A DNA stretch of 64,000 nucleotides from Burkholderiales bacterium RIFCSPLOWO2_12_FULL_61_40 (GCA_001770935.1 MESI01000061.1:1-64000), one strand, 5' to 3'; numbered from the stretch's first letter, positions 52,839-62,639 are shown. Notes: generated by a model not told the origin, from the sequence alone. Numbers and translations: made by a program.

Positions 52839-53582
52839 ATGTCAGAACCCATCATCACCTTCAACAAAGTCAACAAATGGTATGGCAACAGCTTCCATGT
52901 GTTGCGCGACATTGACCTCACCGTCCAGCAAGGCGAACGCATCGTGATCTGCGGCCCCTCCGGCTCCGGCAAGTCCACCCTGATCCGCTGTATCAACCGC
53001 CTGGAAGAACACCAGCAAGGCCATCTGGTCGTCGACGGCGTGGAACTCACCGACGATGTCAAGGCCATTGACGATGTCCGCAAAAAAGTGGGCATGGTGT
53101 TCCAGCAGTTCAACCTGTTCCCCCACCTCACGGTGCTGGAGAACTTGACGCTGTCGCCCATGTGGGTGGGCAAGATGCCCAAAAAAGAGGCCGAAGAAAA
53201 AGCCATGGAGCAGCTCAAACGGGTGCGTATTGCCGAACAAGCCCACAAATACCCCCTGCAACTCTCCGGTGGTCAGCAGCAGCGCGTGGCCATTGCGCGC
53301 GCCCTGTGCCTTAAACCGAAGATCATGCTGTTTGACGAGCCCACCTCCGCGCTGGACCCCGAGATGATCAAGGAGGTGCTGGACGTGATGATCGAGATGG
53401 CCAGCCAGGGCATCACCATGATTTGTGTCACCCACGAAATGGGCTTTGCCAAGGCCGTGGCCGACCGCGTGATCTTCATGGACCAGGGCCAGATCGTGGA
53501 ACAAAACAACCCGCACGATTTCTTCAACCACCCGCAAAGCGAGCGCAGCCGGGACTTTTTATCGAAAATCCTGGGCCACTAA
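52839..53582 (+). CDS. aapP: AapP, amino-acid ABC transporter ATPase
   Basis: 247 aa; Walker [10 protein letters not shown], signature [15 protein letters not shown], Walker [17 protein letters not shown]-loop VTHEMGFA. Energises AapJQM. Last gene of the operon, convergent with the M14 peptidase gene 13 bases away. Confidence 0.97.
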   Translation: MSEPIITFNKVNKWYGNSFHVLRDIDLTVQQGERIVICGPSGSGKSTLIRCINRLEEHQQGHLVVDGVELTDDVKAIDDVRKKVGMVFQQFNLFPHLTVLENLTLSPMWVGKMPKKEAEEKAMEQLKRVRIAEQAHKYPLQLSGGQQQRVAIARALCLKPKIMLFDEPTSALDPEMIKEVLDVMIEMASQGITMICVTHEMGFAKAVADRVIFMDQGQIVEQNNPHDFFNHPQSERSRDFLSKILGH

Positions 53583-53595
53583 AACGGTCCAGGCA

Positions 53596-54438
53596 TCAGG
53601 GCGGCGCGACCGATACCCCCGGACCCAGGCGGTCCGAGGTCCAGCGCAGCAAATCCAGCCAGATCTGGCGCGTTTCCGAATCCAGGGGCGCGCGCGCGGC
53701 GCTTGCCAGCTCGATGGTCACCACCGGCACCCCCTTGTGAATACCACCGTAGTTGCCCAAAGAGCCCGGATAAATGCCCACCTGGTCCAGGTACAAACGC
53801 CCCAGGCGGCTCGGGGGAACAGAAGGACCGTCGAAATCCAGCAAGCCGAAAGGCGCATGCACGCTCACAATCAGGTTGGGCTTGAAGTCCCCCATTTGTT
53901 CGTACAAAAAGCGCGATTCGGGCTCGGACAGGGGCTTGGATCCCGGCCAACGGCGCGGGTCGCGCTTGGTGCGGCGTTCCCAATACAGTTTGGCATCCCT
54001 GGCCCAGTTGGGGGTGGGGAAATTGCGGTTCAGGTCGACGCCATGGGCGTTCACCCGCTTGGAGGGACGTGCAAACAAACCGTCCGGATTGAGCGTCGGG
54101 ATAAACCGCCAATGAATGGACGGATGCATATCTGCAGGCGGCATGCTGGCCAATGCAATCCAGTGAAACACCAGCGAACTCGACGACATTTCATCGCCAT
54201 GGATGCCGCCCAGCACCAGCACCCGCAGCTTGGCATCGTCCGGCTTGATATCGCGCCCCCAGATCGTGCGCCCCTGCACCGAGCGGGCTTTCATGTCCCG
54301 CAATTCCGCCGCCTCGCACAGGGCCGGACGCAGATTGGGGATTTTTGAAGAATAATCACGGCAAGTCCTTGTGGTACTTGCGCTAGCCGCTATTGAAAAT
54401 ATAGCGAAAATTGTGGCAAACAGGGTTCGGAAATACAT
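53596..54438 (-). CDS. M14 zinc carboxypeptidase, MpaA-like
   Basis: 280 aa exported peptidase. Zinc-binding HxxE in LGGIHGDEMSSSS, the family LNPDGLFARPSKRVNAHGVDLNRNFP block, and a likely catalytic Glu in VVTIELASA. MpaA-type enzymes cut the gamma-D-Glu-diaminopimelate bond of murein peptides. The signal peptide (about 1-21, ending ASA) is partly encoded by a copy of the dispersed repeat. MpaA is usually cytoplasmic, so an exported form may act on periplasmic muropeptides. Confidence 0.82.
   Translation of the reverse strand: MYFRTLFATIFAIFSIAASASTTRTCRDYSSKIPNLRPALCEAAELRDMKARSVQGRTIWGRDIKPDDAKLRVLVLGGIHGDEMSSSSLVFHWIALASMPPADMHPSIHWRFIPTLNPDGLFARPSKRVNAHGVDLNRNFPTPNWARDAKLYWERRTKRDPRRWPGSKPLSEPESRFLYEQMGDFKPNLIVSVHAPFGLLDFDGPSVPPSRLGRLYLDQVGIYPGSLGNYGGIHKGVPVVTIELASAARAPLDSETRQIWLDLLRWTSDRLGPGVSVAPP
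54361..54406 (-). repeat. Dispersed repeat copy 5 inside a coding region
   Basis: On the minus strand: CGCTATATTTTCAATAGCGG then CTAGCGCA and ACCACAAGGACTTGC. It keeps the left arm pair GCTAT/AATAGC and GCGCA and has a diverged right end. It encodes residues 12-26 of the M14 peptidase, across the signal-peptide cleavage site. Confidence 0.5.
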
Positions 54439-54524
54439 GCTTCGATTGTAGTTCGGCCATACAGCACGACGGGTTGATGCGGGCCAATGCCGATTGCGCC
54501 GCCAATTTCAGGTAAATTGCGTTC

Positions 54525-55043
54525 ATGCTCTCGAAAGTTCGCCCATTGCAGGCCCGTCCCCCCAGTTTTTCACCGTCTGAGTTTCGGGGGGCGCTGGGCA
54601 TGTTTGCCACCGGCGTCACGATCGTTACCGCACGTGCAGACAACGGCACCTCCATCGGGCTGACCGCCAACTCCTTTAACTCCGTGTCCCTGTCTCCGCC
54701 CCTGGTGTTGTGGAGTCTGGCCCGATCTGCCGGGTCCTTTGCGGCATTCAGCACCGGCTCCCACTACGCCATCAACATCCTGAGCGCGGACCAGCAAGAA
54801 CTGGCCAAGCAGTTTGCAGCCAAAGGTGGCGATCGTTTTGCGGGGGTCCAGTTCGTGCCGGGCGCTGGCGGTGCGCCCTTGATTCAAGGGGCTGCGGCCA
54901 CTTTTGAGTGTTTCAACCGCAGCCGCTACGAAGAGGGTGACCACATCATCTTTGTCGGAGAAGTGGAGCGCTGCAGCCACCAGGCAGGCGCGTCACCGCT
55001 GCTCTTCCATGGCGGCAAGTTCTACGCGGAACATCCGCTGTAA
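54525..55043 (+). CDS. Flavin reductase-like FMN-binding protein
   Basis: 172 aa, split-barrel flavin reductase family. Motifs FRGALGMFATGVTIVTAR, IGLTANSFNSVSLSPPLVLWSL, YAINILSADQQELAKQFA, and a C-terminal HHGGKFY-like end (LFHGGKFYAEHPL). Such proteins use NAD(P)H to reduce free FMN or FAD for a partner monooxygenase; no partner is adjacent. ATG 54525. Confidence 0.88.
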   Translation: MLSKVRPLQARPPSFSPSEFRGALGMFATGVTIVTARADNGTSIGLTANSFNSVSLSPPLVLWSLARSAGSFAAFSTGSHYAINILSADQQELAKQFAAKGGDRFAGVQFVPGAGGAPLIQGAAATFECFNRSRYEEGDHIIFVGEVERCSHQAGASPLLFHGGKFYAEHPL

Positions 55044-55079
55044 GCGTTTTCTTACGATTGCGAGGGGCCGCGATACGCC

Positions 55080-55496
55080 TTAGGCCGCGCAAGTAGGGGC
55101 CAAAACGCGGTCCAATTCCGCGCACAAATGCCCGATTTGGAGAGGTTTCGCCGCGTAACCATCGGCACCTGCCTGCGTGAACCTGGCCTTGTCACCGGGT
55201 TCGGTGTGGGCTGTCACCATGATGATGGGGACATGTCCGCCCCGGACCTGTTCTTGTGCACGAATGGCGGCCAGCGCTTGCAATCCATCCATGTTCGGCA
55301 TCATCACGTCCATCAGCACCACATCAAATGTGAGCTTGGATAAACACTTCAAGGCCTTTTCGCCATCCCCCACCACCACACCGGTGTGGCCCAAGGTGGT
55401 CAGCATGGCGATGACCAAGCGCTGATTGATGGTGTTGTCTTCGGCAACCAGCACTTTGAGTGCTTTACGGGCAGGTGCTGCAGAGGTGGTATTCAT
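55080..55496 (-). CDS. Single-domain response regulator
   Basis: 138 aa CheY-like receiver: VLVAEDNTINQRLVIAML (acidic pocket), VVLMDVMMPNMDGL (phospho-Asp), VTAHTEPG, and AKPLQIGHL (conserved Lys). No output domain. Its ATG overlaps the stop of the giant kinase gene (ATGA), so it is almost surely the partner of that kinase and its Hpt domain. Confidence 0.92.
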   Translation of the reverse strand: MNTTSAAPARKALKVLVAEDNTINQRLVIAMLTTLGHTGVVVGDGEKALKCLSKLTFDVVLMDVMMPNMDGLQALAAIRAQEQVRGGHVPIIMVTAHTEPGDKARFTQAGADGYAAKPLQIGHLCAELDRVLAPTCAA

Positions 55497-58400
55497 GGTT
55501 GGGCCAGTTCAGAAGCAGGCTGTTGCACTGCACGGTCGATCAAGGCACTGCACTCCACAGCGGCCAGATCAAAGTCCAATTCTGCCATTGCCGCGTCCAG
55601 GGCATCCATGGACGCTCCCAACGCTTCACCGAACACTTGGCGGAATTCAGCGTGCAGTTCCATCGCCTGCATGTCCGCGTCGCGTAGCGCCTTGAGTAGA
55701 CCGCCAAGTTGCCTGCGCATGGCATTGGATTGCAGCGGAGTGAATGCAGCCTGCCCTTGGGCGGTGGCATCGGGTGCAACGGCCCGCGGCACCGAAGGCA
55801 ACAGTTGAGAAGCCACAGCGTCCAGTACAGGGACCATACGCATCAGGCTGCTGCGCACGGCCTCCAGCAAAGGCCCCAGTGTGTCGGTAACTTCGTTTTG
55901 CCGCAAAGCCGCCTCGGCCCGCGCAGCCCATGCCGACAACTCTCCCACCCCCAGGGTTGCAGCCAGCCCTTTCAGGGCATGCATTTCCCGTTGGGCCGCA
56001 TCCCGCTTGCCGGACGCCAAACACGCTTGCACCCTGTCGGAGATTTGCACGGCATCGCCCACAAACGCCCGCATCGTGCGTTGCAACAGGCCCGCATTGC
56101 CACCCATGCGCGCCAATGCGCCTGCGACGTCCACCTCCTTCGGCCAATCCATGGCGATGGCTGCGGAAAGGGGCACTGGGGACTCTGCGCCTGAAGGCCT
56201 GGCATTCCAGTGCACATGCCGCTGCAAGGTGGCCACCAGATGGCTCAAATCGAATGGTTTGCCCACATGGTCGTTCATACCGGCTTCCAGGCAGGCTGCA
56301 CGGTCCGACGCCATCGCGTTGGCGGTCATGGCAATCACGGGCAATTGCCCCAAGCCCAAGCCATGGCGGATGGCCCGGGTGGCATCGAGTCCACCCATCA
56401 CAGGCATCTGCAGGTCCATCAGGACCACATCAAAAGGAGGGGCAGCAGCTGCCACTGCGTCAACCCCGACCTGGCCGTTCTCCGCCAAGGACACCAGGGC
56501 ACCTTGCGCCGAAAGCAGTTCCTGCGCAACCTGCTGGTTAATAGGGTTGTCCTCCACCACCAGAATGCGCATGCCGCACAGCCCTTGAGGGGTCCGCGCG
56601 GAGGGCGCAATTTCCGTAGCGGAGCGCAACCTTTGGGCACTGGACAACACGTCCAGGAACATGGTGGCAGTCAATGGTTTGACCAGAAACCCGTCCAGCA
56701 ATTCCTGTTCGCGGTGGGTGCGCTGGGCCAGTAATTCACGTCCCTGGCCACTGAGCATCACCATTTTTGGCAGTTCACCACTGCCATACAGCCGCCGTAC
56801 ATTGCGCAGGGTTTGCCACCCATCCATGCCGGACATTTGCCAATCGACAAAAATAATGTCGAATGGGGTGGCGCCCTGCAGCAGCCGTTCTTGCACCAGT
56901 TGCAGCGCCTGTTCTCCGCTGCTGGCTTGGGTCACCTCCCACTGCAAGGACCGCATCAGTTCTGCACTGGTGCTCAGCGCGACCGCGTTGTCATCCACCA
57001 GCAACACATGGGGCACGTGATTCACCACCGTAGCCATTCTGTTGCGGTCCGTGGAATCAGGCAATGCCATGGTGGAAAAAGGCAAACTCAGCTTGAAACT
57101 GAAAGTGCTTCCACACCCCAGGGCACTGGCAAGCACCAGCTCGCTCCCCATAAGCTCCACCAGCCTCTGCGAAATCACCAAGCCCAAACCGGTGCCGCCA
57201 AACCGGCGCGTGGTGCTGGCCTCGGCCTGGGAAAATCCCTCAAAAATCCGGGCCTGGTTTTCTGGCGCAATGCCAATACCCGTATCCCGCACGGCAATCT
57301 CCAGAACAACCCGGTCTGCGCTACGCGTCAACAGGCGCCACCGGACGACGACCTCTCCCTGCGAAGTGAATTTGACCGCATTGCCACCCAGATTGATCAA
57401 CACCTGCTTGATGCGCTGTGCGTCACCGACCAATACCTGGGGAATGGCGGGATCAACATCAAACAACACGTCCACATTCTTGGAACCCAGGTTGGACGAC
57501 AAAATCACCGACAGTTCGGCCAGAAGGGTGTCCAGCTGGAACGGCTCGGGATCCAACTGCATCTTGCCTGCTTCGGCTTTGGAAAAATCCAGAATATCGT
57601 TCAGCAAACCCAGCAGCGAACGCGCAGCCCCTTCGGCCTTGGCGGCGTAATCACCCTGCCGGGCAGACAGCGGCGTGTTGTGCAACAGTCGGAGCATGCC
57701 CAGGATGGCGTTCATGGGTGTGCGGATCTCATGGCTCATATTGGCCAAAAACTGGCTCTTGGCCACGCTGGCCTGCTCGGCCTGAACCATGGCATGGCGC
57801 AGGGAATCTTCGTATTCCTTTTGGGGTGAGATGTCGTAGGCCATGCCCAGATGGCCGATCAGTTCACCCGTGGCTCCAACCATGGCGGAGGTCATCAGGG
57901 AAACAGTGAGGGTGCTGCCATCCTTGCGGACGAAGGTCCACTCCGCTTGCTCTGTGGACCGCATGACATCAGCAAAAATTTCATCCATGCTCGGCTCCCG
58001 CCCCAACAGCAGCGCCAGGGACTCTTTGACGATGCCCAACTGGTGCACGTCGAAGAATTTGCTGGGCGTCAGCTTGCCAATCACTTCTTCAGCCTGGTAA
58101 CCCAGCAGTCGCTCCGCGCCTTTGTTGAATACGGTAATTTTGCGGCTCAGATCCATGGCGATCACAGCCACATTGACCGCAGAGTCGAGCACGTTTTGCA
58201 GCATGGCCGAGGTTTGCGCCAGGCTGGTGCTGACCGACTGCGCCGCTTCCGTGGCATTTTTGAGCTCTGTGATGTCGACACGAAAGCCCACGGTATGTCC
58301 GTCGGGGGTTTTGCGCTCCACAATGCGCAGGTATTTACCGCTGTCCAGTCTTTGTTCCAAAGTACCATTGGCCGCCTGGTGCATCGCCACGCGTTCTGCG

Positions 58401-61039
58401 ACCCATGCGTCCACGCGACCAATGGCCTCCGCGTACTGGCCATTTTCTGCACCCCGGCGGATCAGGTTTTCAAACGTTTCGCCCGCTTGCATCACCTCGG
58501 CGGACTTGTCGTACAGCAAACGGTATTTGTCATTGCAATACACCAGGCGGTCATCCGGGTCAAACAGCACAAAAGCCTCGTCGATCGCGTCAATCGCCCC
58601 TCGCAGCACCGCCTCGCTGCGTTCCAGGGTGAGTTGCGCCTCCTTGGCCTGGGTCACATTTTGAAATGCGCCCACCAAACGGACCGCTCCCCTGTCGTCA
58701 AACTCCACCTCTCCCACCGAGCGCACCCACAGGGGGTCACCATGCGCATTGGTGAATGGCAAAGTCAGGTCCCACCCCATGCCGGACTCCAGCGAAGCCA
58801 CCGTGGCCGCTTGCAGCGCAGTTTGGGCGTCCGGGGGATAGAAACCCATGGCTTGCGCTGGGGTGGGTTTGAAACCGGGCTGCACTCCATGAATTTCGCA
58901 AGTTTGCGCACTCCAGGTGATCGCATGGGTTTGGAGGTCAATCTGCCACGCCCCCACACCGGCCACGCGCCCCGCACGGTCCAGAAAGGCCTCCATATCA
59001 CGGAGATTTTCTTCGGTGCGCTTGCTCTGCGTGATGTCCATGTGGACACCGGCAATCCACTCGGGACGTCCGTCCGGGGTATGGGTTAGCACCTTGGCAC
59101 GGCTGAGGACCCATATCCAATGGCCCTCCTGGTGTTGCACCCGCATCTCACAAACATAACTTTCGGTTTCGCCACTCAAACAGGCAGCCAGGCTGTTATT
59201 GGACCGCACCAGGTCATCCGGCTGCACCCGGCGGTCCCAAAAGTCCAGAATATGGGGACCGACTTCCTCTGGCGCATAACCCAACATGGCACTCCACTGG
59301 GCATTGATCCGGCCTTCCCGTGTTTGCACATTGAGCTGCCAAGTGCCTACATTGGTGCCCAGCAAAACACTGTCCGAGCGCTCCTTTTCACGCGCCAGCG
59401 CTTCTTTGGCCTGTATTTGTTCGGTCACATCACTTTCGAGCGACATGAAACCGGTGATTTGACCCGTGCTGGAACGCAAGGGCTGAATCTCCAGATCCAC
59501 CCAATAGTCGCGCCCGTCTTTGGCGCGATTGCGCAGCACCTGGCGGCAGGTCTGCCCCGCCTGCAAGGCGTCCTGTATGGCGCTCAGCACTGCGGGGTCT
59601 GCGTTCTCGCTGTGCAACAACGCCCCGATGTTCCTGCCCATAACTTCTTGCCCACGGTACCCTGTGATACGGGTAAAACCCTCATTCACCCAGGTAACGC
59701 ATTGCCGCGAATCGGAAATCACCACGGCATTGGAGGTGCGCTGCGCCACCAGGGCCAGACGGCTCAAGTCCCGGGTCATGTTCGCTGCCATAGCCACTGC
59801 CCGGGCTCGTGTAGCCAAAAGCAGCCATACCACCAGACTCACCAAAATGCTCATCGCTGAGCCCATGAATGCTTGACGGGCCGGGGCACTCAAGTCGACC
59901 GAATGCTCAAAACCCGCAGTGGTATTGACGCGCACCTGAAAAACTTGCCCACCTATCTCGATCGGGCGCGCCACTGAAAACATCGCGTTGACGTGGCTGT
60001 TGATGGTGCTGGCCACATCGGACGCCCCCAATGGGAATTCACTGTCAAAGAGCAACGTCGACGGACTGATGTCCAGCCCATCAAACACCTGAAAATCAAC
60101 CAAATCCTGGGTAGCATCCACCGTGTGCTCCATGAATGTGGCCACCGCAATGGGCGCATAGGCCCAACCCCGAAATGCGCGCAAGCGCTCGACTTCGGTT
60201 GCGGGAACCTTGACCTGGGAATACAGGGGCAGGAAGTAGACAACCCCTGGCCGTTTCAACACATCGTGTACCAAAGTAACACGTTCGCTCAGCACAGGCT
60301 GGCCCCCTCGCATAGCGCGTTCGGCCGCCGAGCGCAGCACGGCTTGCGACCCCATGTCATAGCCGGGGGCCGTGCGGTTGCGTTCCAGCGGCTCTGCATA
60401 TCGGACAATGAACAAATCTGCCGCGTCGCCCCCACCATGCACGGCAAAGTCAGGAGCTCCGCCTCGGCGTTGGGCGGCAACGAAGGCCGGCAGGTCGCCA
60501 CGTCGAACCCGGTCCACCATGCCCAGGCCCTGTACGCCGGAAAATTCCCGCTCCAGGTCCCGCGAGGCCACCCAATGACCGAATGCCCGGCGCGACACAA
60601 CATCACTGGCCACCACCAAGCCCCGGATACCGCGCAAGGGGCTCAATAGCCGGTTAAACTGCGATTGAATATCCGCCTCAATGCGGTCTGCATGGTGTGC
60701 GAAATTCAGCTGCGCATCAGAATAGATCTGTTGCCGCAGCGCATGCACCCGGTAAGCCGTCAACCCAAGTCCGGCCACCAGCAACGCCACGGCCCATGCA
60801 AACGGCGCTTTTCCGTAAGCCACTTCGGCTTTGGCCGGTTTATCTGGCGCCTTGCGTCGCCAGATGCGATGCAACCACAGGCCCGCAAAACCCAATGTGG
60901 CAATTAACAGCGGTGCACAACCGTACAACAAGGTTTGCGCGGCTTCGGCAGCCCACGCCGGCGACGGTAAATCCGACTGGGCCCACACTCCGGTCGGCCA
61001 CCCAGCCCAAACAAACACCATGACAGGGAATATGCGCAA
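55493..61039 (-). CDS. Giant CHASE/multi-PAS hybrid histidine kinase with Hpt
   Basis: About 1848 aa. Order: N-terminal signal or membrane segment, two more membrane segments around an extracytoplasmic CHASE domain (IEADIQSQFNRLLSPLRGIRG), about five PAS domains (for example WVNEGFTRITGYRGQEVMG, VFNKGAERLLGYQAEEVIG), HisKA with NMSHEIRTPMNAILG (His near 1101), HATPase (GGTGLGLVISQRL), receiver 1 (IIFVDWQMSGMDG, about 1400), receiver 2 (VVLMDLQMPVMGG, about 1543) and Hpt (MHALKGLAATLG, about 1686). Start uncertain: TTG 61039 has GGAG upstream; ATG 61072 and 61135 are in frame but lack one. Signal unknown. Confidence 0.9.
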   Translation of the reverse strand: MRIFPVMVFVWAGWPTGVWAQSDLPSPAWAAEAAQTLLYGCAPLLIATLGFAGLWLHRIWRRKAPDKPAKAEVAYGKAPFAWAVALLVAGLGLTAYRVHALRQQIYSDAQLNFAHHADRIEADIQSQFNRLLSPLRGIRGLVVASDVVSRRAFGHWVASRDLEREFSGVQGLGMVDRVRRGDLPAFVAAQRRGGAPDFAVHGGGDAADLFIVRYAEPLERNRTAPGYDMGSQAVLRSAAERAMRGGQPVLSERVTLVHDVLKRPGVVYFLPLYSQVKVPATEVERLRAFRGWAYAPIAVATFMEHTVDATQDLVDFQVFDGLDISPSTLLFDSEFPLGASDVASTINSHVNAMFSVARPIEIGGQVFQVRVNTTAGFEHSVDLSAPARQAFMGSAMSILVSLVVWLLLATRARAVAMAANMTRDLSRLALVAQRTSNAVVISDSRQCVTWVNEGFTRITGYRGQEVMGRNIGALLHSENADPAVLSAIQDALQAGQTCRQVLRNRAKDGRDYWVDLEIQPLRSSTGQITGFMSLESDVTEQIQAKEALAREKERSDSVLLGTNVGTWQLNVQTREGRINAQWSAMLGYAPEEVGPHILDFWDRRVQPDDLVRSNNSLAACLSGETESYVCEMRVQHQEGHWIWVLSRAKVLTHTPDGRPEWIAGVHMDITQSKRTEENLRDMEAFLDRAGRVAGVGAWQIDLQTHAITWSAQTCEIHGVQPGFKPTPAQAMGFYPPDAQTALQAATVASLESGMGWDLTLPFTNAHGDPLWVRSVGEVEFDDRGAVRLVGAFQNVTQAKEAQLTLERSEAVLRGAIDAIDEAFVLFDPDDRLVYCNDKYRLLYDKSAEVMQAGETFENLIRRGAENGQYAEAIGRVDAWVAERVAMHQAANGTLEQRLDSGKYLRIVERKTPDGHTVGFRVDITELKNATEAAQSVSTSLAQTSAMLQNVLDSAVNVAVIAMDLSRKITVFNKGAERLLGYQAEEVIGKLTPSKFFDVHQLGIVKESLALLLGREPSMDEIFADVMRSTEQAEWTFVRKDGSTLTVSLMTSAMVGATGELIGHLGMAYDISPQKEYEDSLRHAMVQAEQASVAKSQFLANMSHEIRTPMNAILGMLRLLHNTPLSARQGDYAAKAEGAARSLLGLLNDILDFSKAEAGKMQLDPEPFQLDTLLAELSVILSSNLGSKNVDVLFDVDPAIPQVLVGDAQRIKQVLINLGGNAVKFTSQGEVVVRWRLLTRSADRVVLEIAVRDTGIGIAPENQARIFEGFSQAEASTTRRFGGTGLGLVISQRLVELMGSELVLASALGCGSTFSFKLSLPFSTMALPDSTDRNRMATVVNHVPHVLLVDDNAVALSTSAELMRSLQWEVTQASSGEQALQLVQERLLQGATPFDIIFVDWQMSGMDGWQTLRNVRRLYGSGELPKMVMLSGQGRELLAQRTHREQELLDGFLVKPLTATMFLDVLSSAQRLRSATEIAPSARTPQGLCGMRILVVEDNPINQQVAQELLSAQGALVSLAENGQVGVDAVAAAAPPFDVVLMDLQMPVMGGLDATRAIRHGLGLGQLPVIAMTANAMASDRAACLEAGMNDHVGKPFDLSHLVATLQRHVHWNARPSGAESPVPLSAAIAMDWPKEVDVAGALARMGGNAGLLQRTMRAFVGDAVQISDRVQACLASGKRDAAQREMHALKGLAATLGVGELSAWAARAEAALRQNEVTDTLGPLLEAVRSSLMRMVPVLDAVASQLLPSVPRAVAPDATAQGQAAFTPLQSNAMRRQLGGLLKALRDADMQAMELHAEFRQVFGEALGASMDALDAAMAELDFDLAAVECSALIDRAVQQPASELAQP

Positions 61040-61233
61040 TTGATGTGTCTCCGTTCCCTTTTTATACCCCATGGCATCTGGCACGGTGAGTCCCGATGGT
61101 AAATTTCTCAGCAACCCAAATAATTTCCCGTACATGGGTAATGATTGCCACGGTGAAGCATCACCAGGCCCCGTGCGTGCTGGCCATCGGCCTCATGCGG
61201 GCTTGATTTGCTGTTCAGAAATGACCGGTATTA

Positions 61234-61282
61234 CGCTACAAAAATAGTAGCTGCTTGCGCAGTGATTACGCGGGCTACAGCC
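61234..61282 (+). repeat. Dispersed intergenic repeat, copy 6
   Basis: CGCTACAAAAATAGTAGCTG then CTTGCGCAG and TTACGCGGGCTACAGCC: a full-length copy 35 bases before the TAXI gene, between the divergent giant kinase and TAXI genes. Confidence 0.75.
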
Positions 61283-61316
61283 ATTTTTCTCTTAAATTTT
61301 TATCAAATACCTTCGT

Positions 61317-62639
61317 ATGTCCAAATCGATACGCCATGCGCTGATGTCCCTGCGGGACCTGGCGGCATCTGCCAGTCCTTTTGTGGTGGTGGCCGTGGCC
61401 CTTTTGTGGCTGGCGTACTGGTGGCTCAACCCCACTCCGCCCAAGCGCATCACCCTGGCCACCGGCCCCAGCCAAAGCGCCTATGCAGAATTTGGCGCGC
61501 GTTATGCAAAAGCCCTGGCCGCCAACGGAATCGACGTGGTGTTGCTGCCCAGTGAAGGCTCTTCTGACAACCTGCAGATGCTGCGCGAGGGGCGGGCCGA
61601 CTTGGGTTTTGTACAAGGGGGGACCGCCCTGCCCCAACCAGACCGCGATGCCAGCTTCACCTCCCTGGGCAGCCTGTTTCTGGAACCCGTTTGGCTGTTT
61701 TACCGCGAAGCGGCGGCCCTGCAGGTCACCCGCACGGGACGTTTGACAACACTCACCCAGTTGCGCCATCTGCGCGTGAACGTGGGCACGGCCGGCAGTG
61801 GCGTGCCCAACCTGATGGCCACTCTGCTGGACCTGAACCGGCTGGACAACAAGGCCCTGCAGCTCTCGCAGCTGGAACAAACGCCCGCCACCGTGAAATT
61901 GCTGGGGGGGCAGCTGGATGCGCTGGTGTTTGCCTCGGCCCCGGAATCCCCCATGGTGCAAATGCTGCTGCAAACACCCGGCATTCGGCTGATGGATTTT
62001 GGGCAAAACGAGGCGTATGCGCGCCGACTGTCCTTTCTGACCCCCGTGACTTTGCCCCGTGGCGTGGTGGATTTGGCGCGCAACCTGCCGCCGCAGGATG
62101 TCCGTCTGATCGCCACCACCACCACCCTGCTGGCACGCGACGGGGTCCATCCGGCACTGCTGCAATTGCTGTCGCAAGCCACCTTGTCGCTGCACGGCAC
62201 GGCGGGCTGGTTCAACCGGGCCCACGAGTTTCCCAAAGCCACGGGCACGGATTTCACCTTGGCCCCGGAGGCCGAGCGCACCTTGCGCTCCGGCGTGCCC
62301 ACACTGCAACGCTATTTGCCCTTTTCCTGGGCCAATCTGGTGGAACGCATGTGGCTCGCGCTGGGGATCATTGTGGCGGTGCTGTTGCCGCTAGGCAAAA
62401 TTGCACCGCCCCTGTATGCATTTCGGGTGCGCTCGCGTGTGTTTCGCTGGTACGGCCAACTGCGTGCGCTGGAGGACCGCTGGGAAACGGGCAGTGCGCA
62501 GACACCGGAGTTGCTGGAGGAACTCAAAACCCTGGAAAACCGGGTGGAGAAAGTGATCGTACCGCTGTCCTATGCGGACGAACTCTACGCCCTGCGCAAC
62601 CACATTGAGCTGGTGCGCCAGAAACTGCTCAGAACGTAG
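61317..62639 (+). CDS. TAXI-family TRAP-type solute-binding protein, membrane anchored
   Basis: 440 aa. N-terminal membrane segment (about 20-39), then the TAXI domain (RITLATGPSQSAYAEFGARYAKAL, VLLPSEGSSDNLQMLREGRADLGFVQGG, LRVNVGTAGSGVPNLMATLL), a second membrane segment (about 345-365), and a charged helical C-terminus. TAXI proteins normally serve TRAP uptake systems, but no TRAP permease is adjacent; the two-anchor form may act as a sensor or scaffold. Its 3' end overlaps the convergent DUF1631 gene by 11 bases. Confidence 0.88.
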   Translation: MSKSIRHALMSLRDLAASASPFVVVAVALLWLAYWWLNPTPPKRITLATGPSQSAYAEFGARYAKALAANGIDVVLLPSEGSSDNLQMLREGRADLGFVQGGTALPQPDRDASFTSLGSLFLEPVWLFYREAAALQVTRTGRLTTLTQLRHLRVNVGTAGSGVPNLMATLLDLNRLDNKALQLSQLEQTPATVKLLGGQLDALVFASAPESPMVQMLLQTPGIRLMDFGQNEAYARRLSFLTPVTLPRGVVDLARNLPPQDVRLIATTTTLLARDGVHPALLQLLSQATLSLHGTAGWFNRAHEFPKATGTDFTLAPEAERTLRSGVPTLQRYLPFSWANLVERMWLALGIIVAVLLPLGKIAPPLYAFRVRSRVFRWYGQLRALEDRWETGSAQTPELLEELKTLENRVEKVIVPLSYADELYALRNHIELVRQKLLRT

